Assembly: GCF_900114205.1 (NCBI RefSeq)
Contig: NZ_FOSH01000015.1
Coordinates: 16,745-80,744 of the forward strand
Direction: 5' to 3'
DNA from: Methylophaga sulfidovorans
GTDB taxonomy: Bacteria > Pseudomonadota > Gammaproteobacteria > Nitrosococcales > Methylophagaceae
Length of the DNA: 64,000 nucleotides
The first letter of the stretch is position 1. Each line of letters starts with the position of its first letter. Positions 27,117 through 36,889 of the stretch are shown here, one piece after another. The position numbers and the translations under genes are program-made. The notes below the pieces were generated by a model. It did not search any database. It was not told where the DNA came from and saw only the letters and a list, made by a program, of their open reading frames with translations.

Positions 27117-27206
27117 ATGCCTTGGACTAAAGAACATATTCAGTGGCTTCACGATACTGGTGAAGTAATCTCTATTTCAACAGGTAGACCTATAGTAGAC
27201 CTATAG
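27117..27206 (+). pseudogene. Truncated cassette-type ORF (29 aa)
   Basis: Right after the attC, an ATG opens a frame starting MPWTKEHIQWLHDTGEVISI and stopping at 27206 inside an 11-bp tandem repeat (TAGACCTATAG twice, 27185-27206). The text looks like the N-terminus of a soluble protein cut short by the repeats that follow. Probably the remains of a second cassette gene. No family is recognised. Confidence 0.35.
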
Positions 27207-27232
27207 GGTCAGACTCGATTGGTATGATTAAT

Positions 27233-27320
27233 GTCGAGAATTAAGTTATTTAAACTCAAGCTCTTCTCATTATTCAATGATTGAACAAGGGCTCGTTTAC
27301 CTTGTTTTGTTATTCTCGAC
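27233..27320. repeat. 88-bp element with inverted ends
   Basis: GTCGAGAAT (27233-27241) and ATTCTCGAC (27312-27320) are perfect inverted repeats with a 70-nt interior that has no coding capacity. It may be a small MITE-like element or a structured remnant. It starts next to GGGTCAGACTCGATTGG, a phrase often seen at edges of REP-type repeats (recollection). Confidence 0.4.
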
Positions 27321-27370
27321 CATCCTCAGCATGTGATTATTTGAGGCAATAATCGAGAGCCTATTTTTCT

Positions 27371-27667
27371 ATGAAAAATAAGCCGTTTTCACCGTCAAAG
27401 AACAGCTATTGTTCGAAAGCCTGAACTAGATGCCAGAAGAACTCTGGCATGACGCTGAATTTTGCGGATATTTACTATTCAAAACAGATGACCTAGTCAT
27501 TCCAGCGCAGACTGGAATCTAGTCTGAGCCATGAAAAATAAGTCGTTTTAACCGTCAAAGAGACAGCTATTGTTCGAAAGCTTGAACTGGAGGCCAGAAG
27601 AACTCTGGCATGACGCTGAATTTTGCGAATATTTACTACTCAAAACAGATGAACTCGTCATTCCAGG
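27371..27667. repeat. Two tandem copies of a ~137-bp non-coding repeat
   Basis: The stretch from ATGAAAAATAAGCCGTTTTC (27371-27507) recurs at 27531-27667 with a 160-bp period and only scattered differences. The spacer contains CATTCCAGCGCAGACTGGAATC, a short palindromic REP-like hairpin, and each copy ends in GTCATTCCAG. No gene is visible in 27.21-27.72 kb. These look like dispersed chromosomal repeats that have invaded the accessory region. Confidence 0.7.
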
Positions 27668-27726
27668 ATATTTGGGGTCAGGTTAAAAACTATTAAGAGT
27701 AGCCTTGCGACACCATGGCCTGTTCA

Positions 27727-29093
27727 TCATTGCTGCGTTGTCTCTACAATCTTTGAATACGCCGTCACGCGATTGCGTCCGTTATGCTTAGAGTAATACA
27801 GCGCTTCGTCTGCTTGAGCCAATATTGAGTCTACCGTTGGCGTTGCTGGGTCGCCCCAACCACGCCTAAACTCGCTGTAAACTGAACGATAGCTTGCTCA
27901 TGTTGCAGTGTGATTTGACTGATTAATATGCGCAGCGTTTCGGCAATTGTGATGGCGCTTTCTTCGTCAGTATTCGGTAGAAAAACGGCAAATTCTTCGC
28001 CACCTAAGCGGCCTAAGATATCGTTATGACGTAGGTTACTTGTAAGGGTATCGGCGAATGCTATGAGCGCTTGATCTCCAAGGGCATGACTATAGTTATC
28101 ATTCAGTTTTTTGAAGAAGTCGATATCAATCATAATCAAACTTAGGGATGCGCTGTGTTGTAGGGTTTGATTGATTAACTTCTGGCCATACTTAAAAAAT
28201 GCACGGCGATTATAGAGGTGAGTCAGCGGATCTTTATACGCTAAGAGTTCTGCTTTTTCTTTGGCCAGTTCGAGGTCGTGCGTCCGAGGTTTAATTTTTT
28301 CATCTAGCTCCTGGTTGAGTTCTAGTAGTTCGAGCTGGTACTTATTCACACTCTCAATCATCTGGTTGTAACTGTCTTTTAAGATGATCAATTCGTTTTT
28401 ATCTGTCCAATTAATGGCTAGGTCAATCGGTTTAGGGGATTGAGTGTCTTGTTGGTGTATCTTGTAGGTGAACTCTTTTAGAGGCTTGCCAAGGTATTTA
28501 TTAATAAAGAAATAAATAATAAACCACAGCATAAAGGTTTTGATAATGGAGTTGACCAAAATAAGAATGAAGCCATATTTCAATCGTTCGAAAACCAGTT
28601 GGTCATTTGAGTAGAGAGTAACCGTACCTAAGGGAATATTCTGGTCAAATGCAGGACCTTGGTAATAGATCGGAAACTCGTGTTTGAAAAGGGCGTTTGA
28701 GCCTAGCCCCGTGAGTGCTTGTTCCGTCGGTTGACCCTTTGAGTTGTAATACTCAACCTGATTTTGCTCGTTGAACACAGCACCGATTTTAAAGTCCATT
28801 TTGTCATCCAGTGACTGTACTTTGATACCGACCAGAATGGGCAGGTTGTACATACCTTGTAGAATGGATTGCAGCAATTCTTGGTTATAGGTCCAAACCG
28901 AATCGGAGATTCCCTTGCCGAACGTAGCGGGCAAGGTTTGAATCTCGTTATAAAATTCTTTTTTGGTGTTGTCGTACTCTTTGTAAAGCTGTACTACTGT
29001 CACCAGTACCGCTACCAAAAAATACACACCAAAGATCACAAGTAGCAGGTGAAGGGCCATAGAGCGACGGTAGTGGTTTAACAAGGATTGCAT
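27727..29093 (-). pseudogene. Diguanylate cyclase with extracytoplasmic sensor, frameshifted
   Basis: The intact part (27831-29093) encodes two membrane segments (about 14-35 and 180-205) around a periplasmic domain, a HAMP/coiled linker and a GGDEF domain. That domain has the active site GGEEF and an I-site RHND five residues before it. The frame ends early at QQRQR. The expected ending of the domain (SILAQADEALYYSKHNGRNR) continues in the next frame to a stop at 27727. One missing base in the G-run at GTTGGGGCG (about 27853) would explain it. Either a real decay or a sequencing error. It follows a solute-binding gene that is also broken. Confidence 0.82.
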
Positions 29094-29124
29094 GCGAAAG
29101 CCCTTCGCTGTTTAGGGACAACGT

Positions 29125-29940
29125 TTACTGGACTTGCCAATCTTGAATGCCATAACGTTCTAATAGTTTTGCCAAACGTCCGTCTTTACGCATTTTCAGC
29201 GTTTCTTCTGACATTATTTTGGCGTATTCAGCGGATTTAGGATTTTTAGGTGAAAAACTGCTGTAAACATCGATCACTACATCGGTGGTGCCTGATACCT
29301 TCAGCTGGTCGGCTTTACCTATTTGCTGGGCTTTGTATTCCAATACGCTTTTGTCTTCTATCACAGCGGTTAGGCGCCCATTGACCAACATTTCAAGTAA
29401 TCTTTCTAGAGGCTTCTCCCCAGTAATCGCAAGCACGTTGTCTGGTTTTTGATTGAAATAATCCATTACTGTTGGGTCAACGTAGTCATATCCTTTGATC
29501 ATGCCAATCATCTTGGCCTGTTCAAGGGACTCTTTGCCTGTGTAGCGTCAGTTTGAGTCTTTATGGCTAAAGAAGGTGCTGTTGCTTTTGCCTAGAGCAA
29601 AGTCTGGAAACACAAAGTCGGGCGCGTCTTGACGAATGCAAGCCATTGTACCGTCAAGCTTGCCTTCTCTGACCAATTGCAAACCACGAGAGTAAGACAC
29701 TTCCACAAACTCTACCGTATGTCCTCTGGCTCCTAAGGTTTCAACCAGCAACTCACCTAAGTAACCTACTTTGCCTTGATTTTGACTGGCGATACAGTCG
29801 TAAGGGCACCATTCATCGGTTGCGATTCTGAGCGTATCTGAAAAAACGGAACTGGAAAAAAGTGTGAGAAAACATCCTACTAAGAAACTAAAGGTCAGAG
29901 ATCTTTTAGCTTGGCTTGTTTGTTGATTTTGTCGCAGCAT
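29125..29940 (-). pseudogene. SBP_bac_3 periplasmic binding protein, in-frame stop
   Basis: Two open segments in the same frame (29548-29940 and 29125-29511) together encode a signal peptide (FLVGCFLTLFSSSVFS) and a type-3 solute-binding domain. The first half has LRIATDEWCPYDC and GYLGELLVETLGARGHTVEF; the second has MIGMIKGYDYVDPTVMDYF and ends LLERYGIQDWQVQ. A TGA between KDSN and RYTGKE breaks it, most simply a Trp TGG changed to TGA. The start at 29940 has GGAG six bases upstream. It stands 31 bp before the diguanylate cyclase gene and probably served as its ligand sensor. Confidence 0.82.
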
Positions 29941-30142
29941 ATTTGACTCCAGCACCATTAGTGCCAAATAGAATATTATATTCATTGCAATAGTATCGTT
30001 TCATCGTAAGTCTTTCAGTAACAATTGAAAGAATCAATAGGACTCAATAGGGGCTGAGTGTTTGATTTAACTTCATCAAGGAATCCGTCAGTGGCTTACC
30101 CCTTGATTCCCCTTTTACTCACCTTTTTATTTGGAGCTTCGC

Positions 30143-30832
30143 GTGAGGCATTCTGAAAGACACAGAATAGAACGGATCGGTTGGCTTCGTGCCGCTGTTC
30201 TTGGAGCAAACGACGGGATTGTATCTACAGCGAGCCTGATTCTGGGGGTGGCAGCAGCAGGTGCGGACTCCAAGGCTTTGTTGGTCGCCGGTGTTGCTGG
30301 TCTCGTCGCAGGTGCTATGTCGATGGCAGCGGGTGAGTATGTGTCAGTCAGCTCTCAAGCTGACATGGAAGAAGCCGACCTTGCTAAAGAGAGAGCTGAG
30401 CTGGCTGATGCGCCTGAACAAGAGCATGCAGAGCTTGCTGAGATTTACGTCAGGCGCGGGTTAGATAGGGGGCTTGCAGACACAGTAGCAAGTCAACTGA
30501 TGGAGCAGGATGCACTAGGTGCTCATGCACGTGATGAACTTGGCATTTCAGAAGTCTCTACGGCCCGCCCAATTCAGGCTGCGTTTGCTTCTGCAGGCTC
30601 ATTCTCGGTAGGTGCAGCCCTTCCTTTATGTGTTGTCCTGTTATTTCCAGAGTCGTTGCTTATGTGGGGCGTCCCCGGCAGTTCATTGGTATTCCTTGCC
30701 TTACTAGGCTCAATAGCAGCGAAAGCTGGCGGCGCTCCTGTTCTTAAAGGAGCCTCTCGGGTTACGCTCTTGGGGGCCCTGGCAATGGCTTTGACGGCTG
30801 GGGTCGGTCGGCTCTTTGGAGTAGCTGTATGA
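30143..30832 (+). CDS. VIT1/CCC1 family iron/manganese transporter
   Basis: A 229-aa membrane protein of the vacuolar iron transporter family. LGANDGIVSTASLILGVAAA in helix 1 and AGAMSMAAGEYVSVSSQADM in helix 2 are the family hallmarks. The helical metal-binding domain (DLAKERAELADAPEQEHAEL) follows, and three more helices complete the fold. It moves Fe2+ or Mn2+ out of the cytoplasm. I chose GTG at 30143 because GGAG lies six bases upstream; an in-frame TTG at 30131 is less likely. GC is visibly higher than in its neighbours, which suggests horizontal transfer. Confidence 0.9.
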   Translation: MRHSERHRIERIGWLRAAVLGANDGIVSTASLILGVAAAGADSKALLVAGVAGLVAGAMSMAAGEYVSVSSQADMEEADLAKERAELADAPEQEHAELAEIYVRRGLDRGLADTVASQLMEQDALGAHARDELGISEVSTARPIQAAFASAGSFSVGAALPLCVVLLFPESLLMWGVPGSSLVFLALLGSIAAKAGGAPVLKGASRVTLLGALAMALTAGVGRLFGVAV

Positions 30833-30945
30833 TTAGCTGGTGGTGTATTCTCTCGCCTAAAAGGCACTGCACTCGGACAATTCCGCTGCACTTCAAAATT
30901 GCTGCATAGCGCGGCGGTTATGTGCCAGTAATCAGGATTTTCTAG

Positions 30946-31848
30946 ATGACATCAGTATTTGACCACGTACCTTCTGACTTCCGGCTTTTGTCGGTAATCT
31001 TAACCATTATAGGCATTACGGTCCTGGTGAACTGGACTGTAATTAAGGTAATCAATCGACTCGAATCGTCGAAGTTGACAACGGGGTCTATTGATAAAAC
31101 CGCGCTTAACTTCATAAAACGTTTAATATCTGTCGTGATCTATGGTGCTGGCATTGGCGCATGTTTGACGCACATTCCCGAACTTAAGATTGTTGGTCAT
31201 TCACTGCTGACCGGAGCAGGTATTCTGACCCTTGTCAGTGGTCTGGCTTCACAGCAAGTACTTGGGAATATTGTCAGCGGTTTTATGATTTTGTTTTTCC
31301 GTCCGTTTCGGGTCGGTGACCGAATCACTATTTCTGGTAATTACTCCGGGACAGTTGAAGACATCACTCTGCGAGAAACCATCGTCCGCGATTTTGAGAA
31401 CAATCGAATCATCATCCCGAATTCACAGATCAGCAGTGAGGTGGTGATCAATGCTAACCACACAGACAATAAAATCTGCAAGCTAATCGAGGTAGGTGTT
31501 GGCTATTCATCTGACTTGGAGCAGGCGATGGCAATTATGCAAGATGAAATTGGTAAGCATCCGCTGCTTATTGACCAACGCACAGAAGCGCAAATACGAG
31601 ATAACGTCCCGCTTGTTGTGGTGCGTGTAACCGATCTCGGTGATTCTTCCATTACGCTCAGAGCGTGGGCTTGGGCCGATAGTCCTGCAAACGGTTATGT
31701 GCTGCAATGCGACAGCTACCTCAATTTAAAACGACGATTCGATGCGGTCGGCATTGATATTCCCTTCCCACAGCGTACTATTTCGTTTGCCGATGGAGCA
31801 CGAGTCAGCGTGGCTACTACAGACTCGAATGAAGGGAGTGCTAGCTGA
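30946..31848 (+). CDS. MscS-family mechanosensitive channel
   Basis: A 300-aa small-conductance-type channel. It has helices at about 12-30 and 55-75, then the pore helix region (SLLTGAGILTLVSGLASQQV, LGNIVSGFMILFFRPFRVGD), the beta domain (GTVEDITLRETIVRDFENNR) and a C-terminal alpha/beta vestibule. NPxS-type IPNSQISSEVVIN marks the family. The N-terminus is short compared with large MscK types. It follows the VIT gene by 113 bp and shares its higher GC, so both may have come in together. Confidence 0.92.
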   Translation: MTSVFDHVPSDFRLLSVILTIIGITVLVNWTVIKVINRLESSKLTTGSIDKTALNFIKRLISVVIYGAGIGACLTHIPELKIVGHSLLTGAGILTLVSGLASQQVLGNIVSGFMILFFRPFRVGDRITISGNYSGTVEDITLRETIVRDFENNRIIIPNSQISSEVVINANHTDNKICKLIEVGVGYSSDLEQAMAIMQDEIGKHPLLIDQRTEAQIRDNVPLVVVRVTDLGDSSITLRAWAWADSPANGYVLQCDSYLNLKRRFDAVGIDIPFPQRTISFADGARVSVATTDSNEGSAS

Positions 31849-31966
31849 GCGGAGTATTGAAAATCAGGAGAATAGCCAACTTGATTTTATTATGGCGAAT
31901 AATGCATTACGACTTAACGTAGCATGATGAGTTCTAATAACACTCCCACTCATTCGTCGCTATAAG

Positions 31967-33451
31967 TTAACCCGTATTAGCTATAAATATCTTTCTTAGT
32001 TTTAGTATAGCCAGTTCCATTTCACGATCGGTATAGGCGGCAAAGCCAAGTAGAAACCCGGTTTTTTGGGGAGTCGTGATGTACAGGCTAGATAAGCTTG
32101 TTAGAGCAATATCCTGTTGTTTAGCTTGGGTAATAATCAGCTTCTCATCAAGTTCGCATGTCAATACACATGGCATTTGCATGCCACCTAATGGTGGAAT
32201 GGGTTCTAAAAAATCCTTAAGATGAGAACGCACCAGTTTTTCCAATATTATTAAGCGCTTAGCATACAGTTGTCGCATCTGCCGAATATAGGCACCAAAA
32301 TGACCATTCTCCATAAAACGTGCCAGAGTCAGTTGTGGCATTGTTGCTGTATGTCCATCCTGCAACGTGCGTGCTGTGGTCATGGGAGCAACAAGTTGTG
32401 CTGGCAAAATCATATAGCCTATACGCACACTCGGAAATAAAGACTTGGTGAAAGTGCCAATGTAAATGGTGCGTTGGTAAGGATCTAAACCTTGCACGCA
32501 GGTAGTGGGTTTCCCTGCATAATGAAACTCACTGTCATAATCATCTTCAATGATCCACGCTTGATTCTGTTCTGCCCATTCAATCAGTTCTAAACGACGC
32601 TCAAGCGATAAGGTTGCCCCTGAAGGGTATTGATGTGAGGGTGTCAAAGACACGGCTTTTGCTGGTGTGGCGTGCTGCTTTAATAGATCAACGCGTATAC
32701 CGTGCTGATCGACTGGAATAGGCACGGGAATAAGTCCTGCTGCTTCAAAGGCTTTACGAGCACCTTGGTACATAGGATTTTCAGTAAAAATATGGCTGCC
32801 AGCATCTAATAGATTAAGTGCACATAAGGCGAGGGCTTGCTGCGAGCTGGTTAAAATTAATATACGTTCTGGTGTTGCATGAGCGCCACGTTCTAAATTT
32901 GCATAGTTGGCAATGGCGCTACGCAGTTCTTTTGTACCTTGCGGATCACTGTGTTGTAGTGCTTTAAATTGGTAATCCCGAATCACTTGCCGTTCCAGGC
33001 GTGCCCACAAAGCTAATGGAAATAGACGTGTTTCAGGAATGCCTGGAGCAAAAGGCTGAGGCGTTAATGCTTCTCGAACGCCATCATTATTGAGCATACT
33101 TTGACCACGTTTACTCAATTGAATCGTTAGCTGCTTCGTAGACTGTGAGCTGACTTTTCGTTTCGTTTTTCGCAGTTGTGGCACCTCTGCTACAAAACTA
33201 CCGCTGCCGACCTGGCGCTCAATATAGCCTTCTGCGTGCAATAAGCTATATGCATTTTCGACCGTATCCCGTGAGACATTCAATGATTGAGCTAGCGCAC
33301 GAGAAGCAGGCAGGGGAGTGTTCGCGGGTAATGCACCATCTAATATCAGCTGACGTAATGCTCGCTGAATACGTAAATACAGGGGGTACTTTTCGTAATC
33401 AGGATGCATCAGCGCTGCTTTTACGGACTCAAGCTGTGAGTGCTTAAACAA
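31967..33451 (-). CDS. MocR/PdxR-type transcriptional regulator
   Basis: A 494-aa fusion of an N-terminal GntR winged helix (about 20-90: QRALRQLILDGALPANTPLP, SRDTVENAYSLLHAEGYIER) with a fold-type I aminotransferase domain. The PLP Lys is in GTFTKSLFPSVRIGY, and IIEDDYDSEFHYAG is another typical segment. Such proteins use PLP or amino compounds as effectors. It is divergent from the GNAT gene at 33590 and the 138-bp gap between them may hold its operator. The target is not known. Confidence 0.92.
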   Translation of the reverse strand: MFKHSQLESVKAALMHPDYEKYPLYLRIQRALRQLILDGALPANTPLPASRALAQSLNVSRDTVENAYSLLHAEGYIERQVGSGSFVAEVPQLRKTKRKVSSQSTKQLTIQLSKRGQSMLNNDGVREALTPQPFAPGIPETRLFPLALWARLERQVIRDYQFKALQHSDPQGTKELRSAIANYANLERGAHATPERILILTSSQQALALCALNLLDAGSHIFTENPMYQGARKAFEAAGLIPVPIPVDQHGIRVDLLKQHATPAKAVSLTPSHQYPSGATLSLERRLELIEWAEQNQAWIIEDDYDSEFHYAGKPTTCVQGLDPYQRTIYIGTFTKSLFPSVRIGYMILPAQLVAPMTTARTLQDGHTATMPQLTLARFMENGHFGAYIRQMRQLYAKRLIILEKLVRSHLKDFLEPIPPLGGMQMPCVLTCELDEKLIITQAKQQDIALTSLSSLYITTPQKTGFLLGFAAYTDREMELAILKLRKIFIANTG

Positions 33452-33589
33452 ATGGTCTGCCTCTCATGAAGTAAATGGATGGTTACATCATGCCAAGCTC
33501 ATTATATAAAACAACTCTTTCTAAGCAGAATCTGCTGAATGAATGAGTATTTGAGCGTTTATATAAACTGAAATTTAGGAGTATTTAAA

Positions 33590-34057
33590 ATGAACGAAAG
33601 TCCTTTGCTTGTATCTGTTGAGGCTGTACAGGTTAATGATTTTGAGCAGTGGCTACCATTTTGGCTAAAGTACCAAGAGTTTTATAAGGTTTCTATTCCA
33701 GAAGAAACGACACAAGTGACATGGAATCGTTTTTTTAATGACAAGGAAAAGATTTATTGTGCAGTGGCAAGATCTTCTGAGTCTCCTGATACTATTTTAG
33801 GCTTTGTGCATTATTTGTATCATGCTTCCACTTGGGCGATTAATGAGTTTTGCTATTTGGAAGATCTGTATGTCACGCCTAGTGCAAGAGGATTACAGGT
33901 AGGAAAGCAATTAATTGAATTTGTGCAGGAACAGGCAAGAAAGCAGCAATGTGCACGTTTATATTGGCATACACAGGAAATAAATCTGCCAGGGCAAAGA
34001 TTGTATGACTGGGTAGCAGAAAAACCAGGCGTTATTGAATATAGAATGCCGTTGTAA
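33590..34057 (+). CDS. GNAT family N-acetyltransferase
   Basis: A 155-aa acetyltransferase with the acetyl-CoA-binding segment LEDLYVTPSARGLQVGKQLI and family-type text WAINEFCYLEDLYV before it. AGGAG lies eight bases before the ATG. It is divergent from the MocR-type gene, and genes beside MocR regulators are often their targets, so control by that regulator is plausible. The substrate is unknown; polyamine or amino-acid acetyltransferases look similar. Confidence 0.88.
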   Translation: MNESPLLVSVEAVQVNDFEQWLPFWLKYQEFYKVSIPEETTQVTWNRFFNDKEKIYCAVARSSESPDTILGFVHYLYHASTWAINEFCYLEDLYVTPSARGLQVGKQLIEFVQEQARKQQCARLYWHTQEINLPGQRLYDWVAEKPGVIEYRMPL

Positions 34058-34108
34058 TTTTCTACACCTTGGTCGAATGAGATAAATAAGCTTCAGAGTA
34101 AATAAAAA

Positions 34109-34157
34109 AGAAATGCAGCCTGCGGCTAAATTAAGTTGAAGTCGTAGGCTGTATTTC
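34109..34157 (+). terminator. Long hairpin after the GNAT gene
   Basis: GAAATGCAGCCTGCGGC and GTCGTAGGCTGTATTTC pair as a 17-bp stem with three G-T pairs, around a 14-nt loop. No clear T-tract follows, so terminator function is uncertain; it may be an RNA hairpin or processing site. The rest of the 34.06-34.28 kb gap shows nothing else. Confidence 0.4.
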
Positions 34158-34280
34158 AGCTGTGCTATCGTAAGTGCCATATTCGTTCAGCAGAATGCCA
34201 ATTGTAGAATCATGACTTCAACTGACCGCTGACGTATCGGCTGATTACAGCGTTAACTGAATAAAAGGAAAAGTAAGTAG

Positions 34281-34904
34281 ATGAGCGATTTATACACGCA
34301 AGTGATTACAGTTTTTGTAGGCTTTTTTGCGATTATGAATCCCATTGCTAATACAGCCGCATTCGCTGGTCTGGTTGGTGACAAAAGCAAAGCAGAGCAA
34401 AGAAAAGTGGCGACGAAGGCACTTCTTGTGACTTTTTTTATCATCCTGTTTTTTTCTTTTCTCGGAAAAGCTATTTTTCACTTGTTTGGCATTACCATTG
34501 ATGCTTTGAGGATAACGGGCGGCATTCTTGTCTTTATTGTGGGTTACCACATGCTTAATGGCCATGGCTCCAAGCTGCATTCTGCAGAGGGTGATGATGA
34601 CGATGACTCTGATATGGCAGTATCGCCTTTAGCTGTGCCACTTTTGGCCGGTCCTGGCACTATTGCAACAGCCATGAATTATTCTGCCTCCGGCGGCATG
34701 ATGGGCATAATCACCACCGTATCTGTATTTGCCGTTTTGTGTGTTATCACTTTTATCTGCTTTATTTTTAGTTCAAGTATTTTGTCAGTGATAGGTAAAA
34801 GTGGCCTGAGTATCGTCACTCGCTTAATGGGGTTAATTCTTGCTGTTATAGGTACGCAAATGATCATCATTGGACTGATCCCCATTGTCAGTAAAATAAG
34901 TTAA
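34281..34904 (+). CDS. MarC family integral membrane protein
   Basis: A 207-aa protein with six hydrophobic segments. Family features are FFAIMNPIANTAAFAGL, LRITGGILVFIVGYHML and VPLLAGPGTIATAMNYSA. An acidic loop (EGDDDDDSD) in the middle is more acidic than usual. The physiological role of MarC proteins is not established, and the former link to multiple antibiotic resistance was withdrawn. The VOC gene starts 9 bp downstream. Confidence 0.92.
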   Translation: MSDLYTQVITVFVGFFAIMNPIANTAAFAGLVGDKSKAEQRKVATKALLVTFFIILFFSFLGKAIFHLFGITIDALRITGGILVFIVGYHMLNGHGSKLHSAEGDDDDDSDMAVSPLAVPLLAGPGTIATAMNYSASGGMMGIITTVSVFAVLCVITFICFIFSSSILSVIGKSGLSIVTRLMGLILAVIGTQMIIIGLIPIVSKIS

Positions 34905-34913
34905 GGAACAACG

Positions 34914-35309
34914 ATGTTTGATCATCTAAGCACATATTCTGTGGATTACCCGGCGACAAAATCATTCTATGAAGCGGTATTTGCACCTTTAGGTTATTCA
35001 GTTCAAGTGGAGTTTGTTGCCGACTGGAATCCCGATTTTCCCACTCAGCGAATGTGTGCTTTTGGTGTAGGCGGTAAACCAACATACTGGATTATTGAAA
35101 CCAAAGAAAAGTACACGCCCAGGCATATTGCGTTCTCTGCCGCTTCTCGTAGCTTAGTCGATCAGTTTTATCAGCAAGCTATGGCAAATGGTGGCAAAGA
35201 CAATGGCGAGCCTGGTCTACGACCTATGTATCACGTGAATTATTACGGTGCGTTTGTGATTGATCCCGATGGCAATAATGTTGAAGCGGTATGCCATTCA
35301 CCGGAGTAA
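34914..35309 (+). CDS. VOC superfamily (glyoxalase-like) protein
   Basis: A 131-aa vicinal-oxygen-chelate domain protein. It starts MFDHLSTYSVDYPATKSFYE with the typical first metal-ligand His, and ends with VNYYGAFVIDPDGNNVEAVC, where the final Glu is the usual last ligand. Members include glyoxalases, dioxygenases and resistance proteins; the substrate is not predictable here. AAGGAAC lies before the ATG and only 9 bp separate it from marC, so they are likely cotranscribed. Confidence 0.88.
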   Translation: MFDHLSTYSVDYPATKSFYEAVFAPLGYSVQVEFVADWNPDFPTQRMCAFGVGGKPTYWIIETKEKYTPRHIAFSAASRSLVDQFYQQAMANGGKDNGEPGLRPMYHVNYYGAFVIDPDGNNVEAVCHSPE

Positions 35310-35510
35310 CCGCCATTTAAGCACTAGTCTTGGCAAGCCCAAGCTGCTATTAATAGAGGTAAATCGATAGAGTGCTTTTTGACTTTGGAATGCTCAAAGG
35401 AATTAGGCCTATTATCGTCAAGAATTTTTCATCAGATAGAGATACACTTATACACATTGGTCGAGTACAAAAAGTCAGTGTTTTGTACGTAATATAGTGG
35501 AGGTGTATAA

Positions 35511-35975
35511 ATGCTCAACGAGCAAGCTAGGGCTGTAATTCCTCATCAATTATTAGTATTGAACCTACTGGTGTTTAATCTGTTGCTTCCGATAGGTTCT
35601 CTATTGATGAGCATGGAAAGATTATTGTTACCTATTGCTATCACCTGTTCTTTATCCGTCTTTTTGTATATTTGGTATCGGTCGAAACACGTGCACCAAA
35701 CGCCACTTATCAATGCTCATTGGCATATTGTCTGGAAACGTTGTCGTATTGTGTTAATTGCTTATGGCGTTTCAATTTCTATTGAATTAATGAGTAGTCT
35801 GATGGCATCGTTTCAAAAAGATCCGGAATGGCGTTCCATTATGATGATTGCCTTTACCCGTATTGCGATTGTGCCGATATTATTGGTCGTCACGCCATTA
35901 CTGATTTCGTCAACGATTGCGATGTCTAAGGTTCGAAGTGGGAAATTGAACGTATCGGGTATTACACCACAATGA
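35511..35975 (+). CDS. Small four-helix membrane protein, unknown
   Basis: A 154-aa protein with hydrophobic segments at about 16-36, 40-58, 80-102 and 115-137, starting MLNEQARAVIPHQLLVLNLL. I do not recognise the family. GGAGG with seven-base spacing supports the ATG. It is convergent with the methyltransferase gene that ends 11 bp beyond its stop. The 200-bp gap upstream holds no recognisable element apart from A/T-rich promoter-like DNA. Confidence 0.7.
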   Translation: MLNEQARAVIPHQLLVLNLLVFNLLLPIGSLLMSMERLLLPIAITCSLSVFLYIWYRSKHVHQTPLINAHWHIVWKRCRIVLIAYGVSISIELMSSLMASFQKDPEWRSIMMIAFTRIAIVPILLVVTPLLISSTIAMSKVRSGKLNVSGITPQ

Positions 35976-35986
35976 AACGATAACGC

Positions 35987-36643
35987 TTAACGTGAGAATC
36001 GTAAGATAGAACCTTTATATTTCTCACTAAGATAGTCTGTGTGTTCAGGCTTTATATAACTACTGGTAAAACCGAAGGCGATCATTTCCCGATCTAATTT
36101 ATTTTTTCTACCCCTGTCCGGATCGACCAGAATAACGTTACAGTGCTGGTTCGCATGGTTATTAATAAAGTTTGCCAGCAACTGGACATGTTCATCTTCG
36201 TAGAGCAGATCGCTACCGATAATTAAATCAAATTTGCCCAAATCGCTCTCATCATTTGCCCAGTCAACTTGTTCAAAGGCAATATTTTTTCCACTATTGA
36301 GGTCGGTATTTCGATCAAGAAAATGATTCACTTCCGGGTGGTAATCAGTTGCCGTGATATCGGCCATACGTTCATTGAGTAACAGGCTGGATAATGCCAT
36401 GCCGCAGCCAATTTCGAGGATACGTTTATTTTTGATGTCGTAATCCAGCATATGGTTGGCGAGTACGATACTGGACGGCCAAACTACACCAAATAGTGGC
36501 CATGTGGCTGAAGATATCCCCATATCATCTGCTTCACCTTCTGGATCACTGAATTGTTGCTTATCACGCAGAGTACAAAGGTGAATATCCATATCACCGA
36601 CTTCAATTGTCTGGTAACGAACACGAACGGGCTTGGGCATCAT
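35987..36643 (-). CDS. SAM-dependent methyltransferase
   Basis: A 218-aa class I methyltransferase of the lysine/nicotinamide-methyltransferase-like type. Motif I is ILEIGCGMALSSLLLNE. The acidic post-motif is DITATDYHPEVNHF, and DLIIGSDLLYEDEHV corresponds to the D/NxxY-containing catalytic strand. WPSSIVLANHML before motif I is typical of the protein-lysine subgroup. AGGATAA precedes two adjacent ATGs (36643 and 36640). The target protein is unknown. Confidence 0.85.
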   Translation of the reverse strand: MMPKPVRVRYQTIEVGDMDIHLCTLRDKQQFSDPEGEADDMGISSATWPLFGVVWPSSIVLANHMLDYDIKNKRILEIGCGMALSSLLLNERMADITATDYHPEVNHFLDRNTDLNSGKNIAFEQVDWANDESDLGKFDLIIGSDLLYEDEHVQLLANFINNHANQHCNVILVDPDRGRKNKLDREMIAFGFTSSYIKPEHTDYLSEKYKGSILRFSR

Positions 36644-36841
36644 TTATCCTGAAAAGCAATGGGAGCTTAGTCAGTTATATGGGATAAATGACAAAACGGG
36701 AGTAACTCAGAATATAGCAATTATGGATAACTGCAAGTTTCTTATTTTAATTCAGTGATCTAGCTATTGTTTTTGGTGTATTTAAGATGAGTTTTTATTC
36801 ACCAACCACTGAGTTGAAATCTAAATGGTGAAGATAAAACA

Positions 36842-36877
36842 GGCCCTATGACGGTTTTCAGAATCGTACATAGGGCC
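36842..36877 (-). terminator. Terminator of the 36890 gene
   Basis: GGCCCTATG / CATAGGGCC make a perfect 9-bp stem with an inner ACG/CGT pair. Read on the minus strand it is followed by TGTTTTAT. It lies 13 bp beyond the stop of the small minus-strand gene. Confidence 0.75.
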
Positions 36878-36889
36878 AGGTTTCACGTG

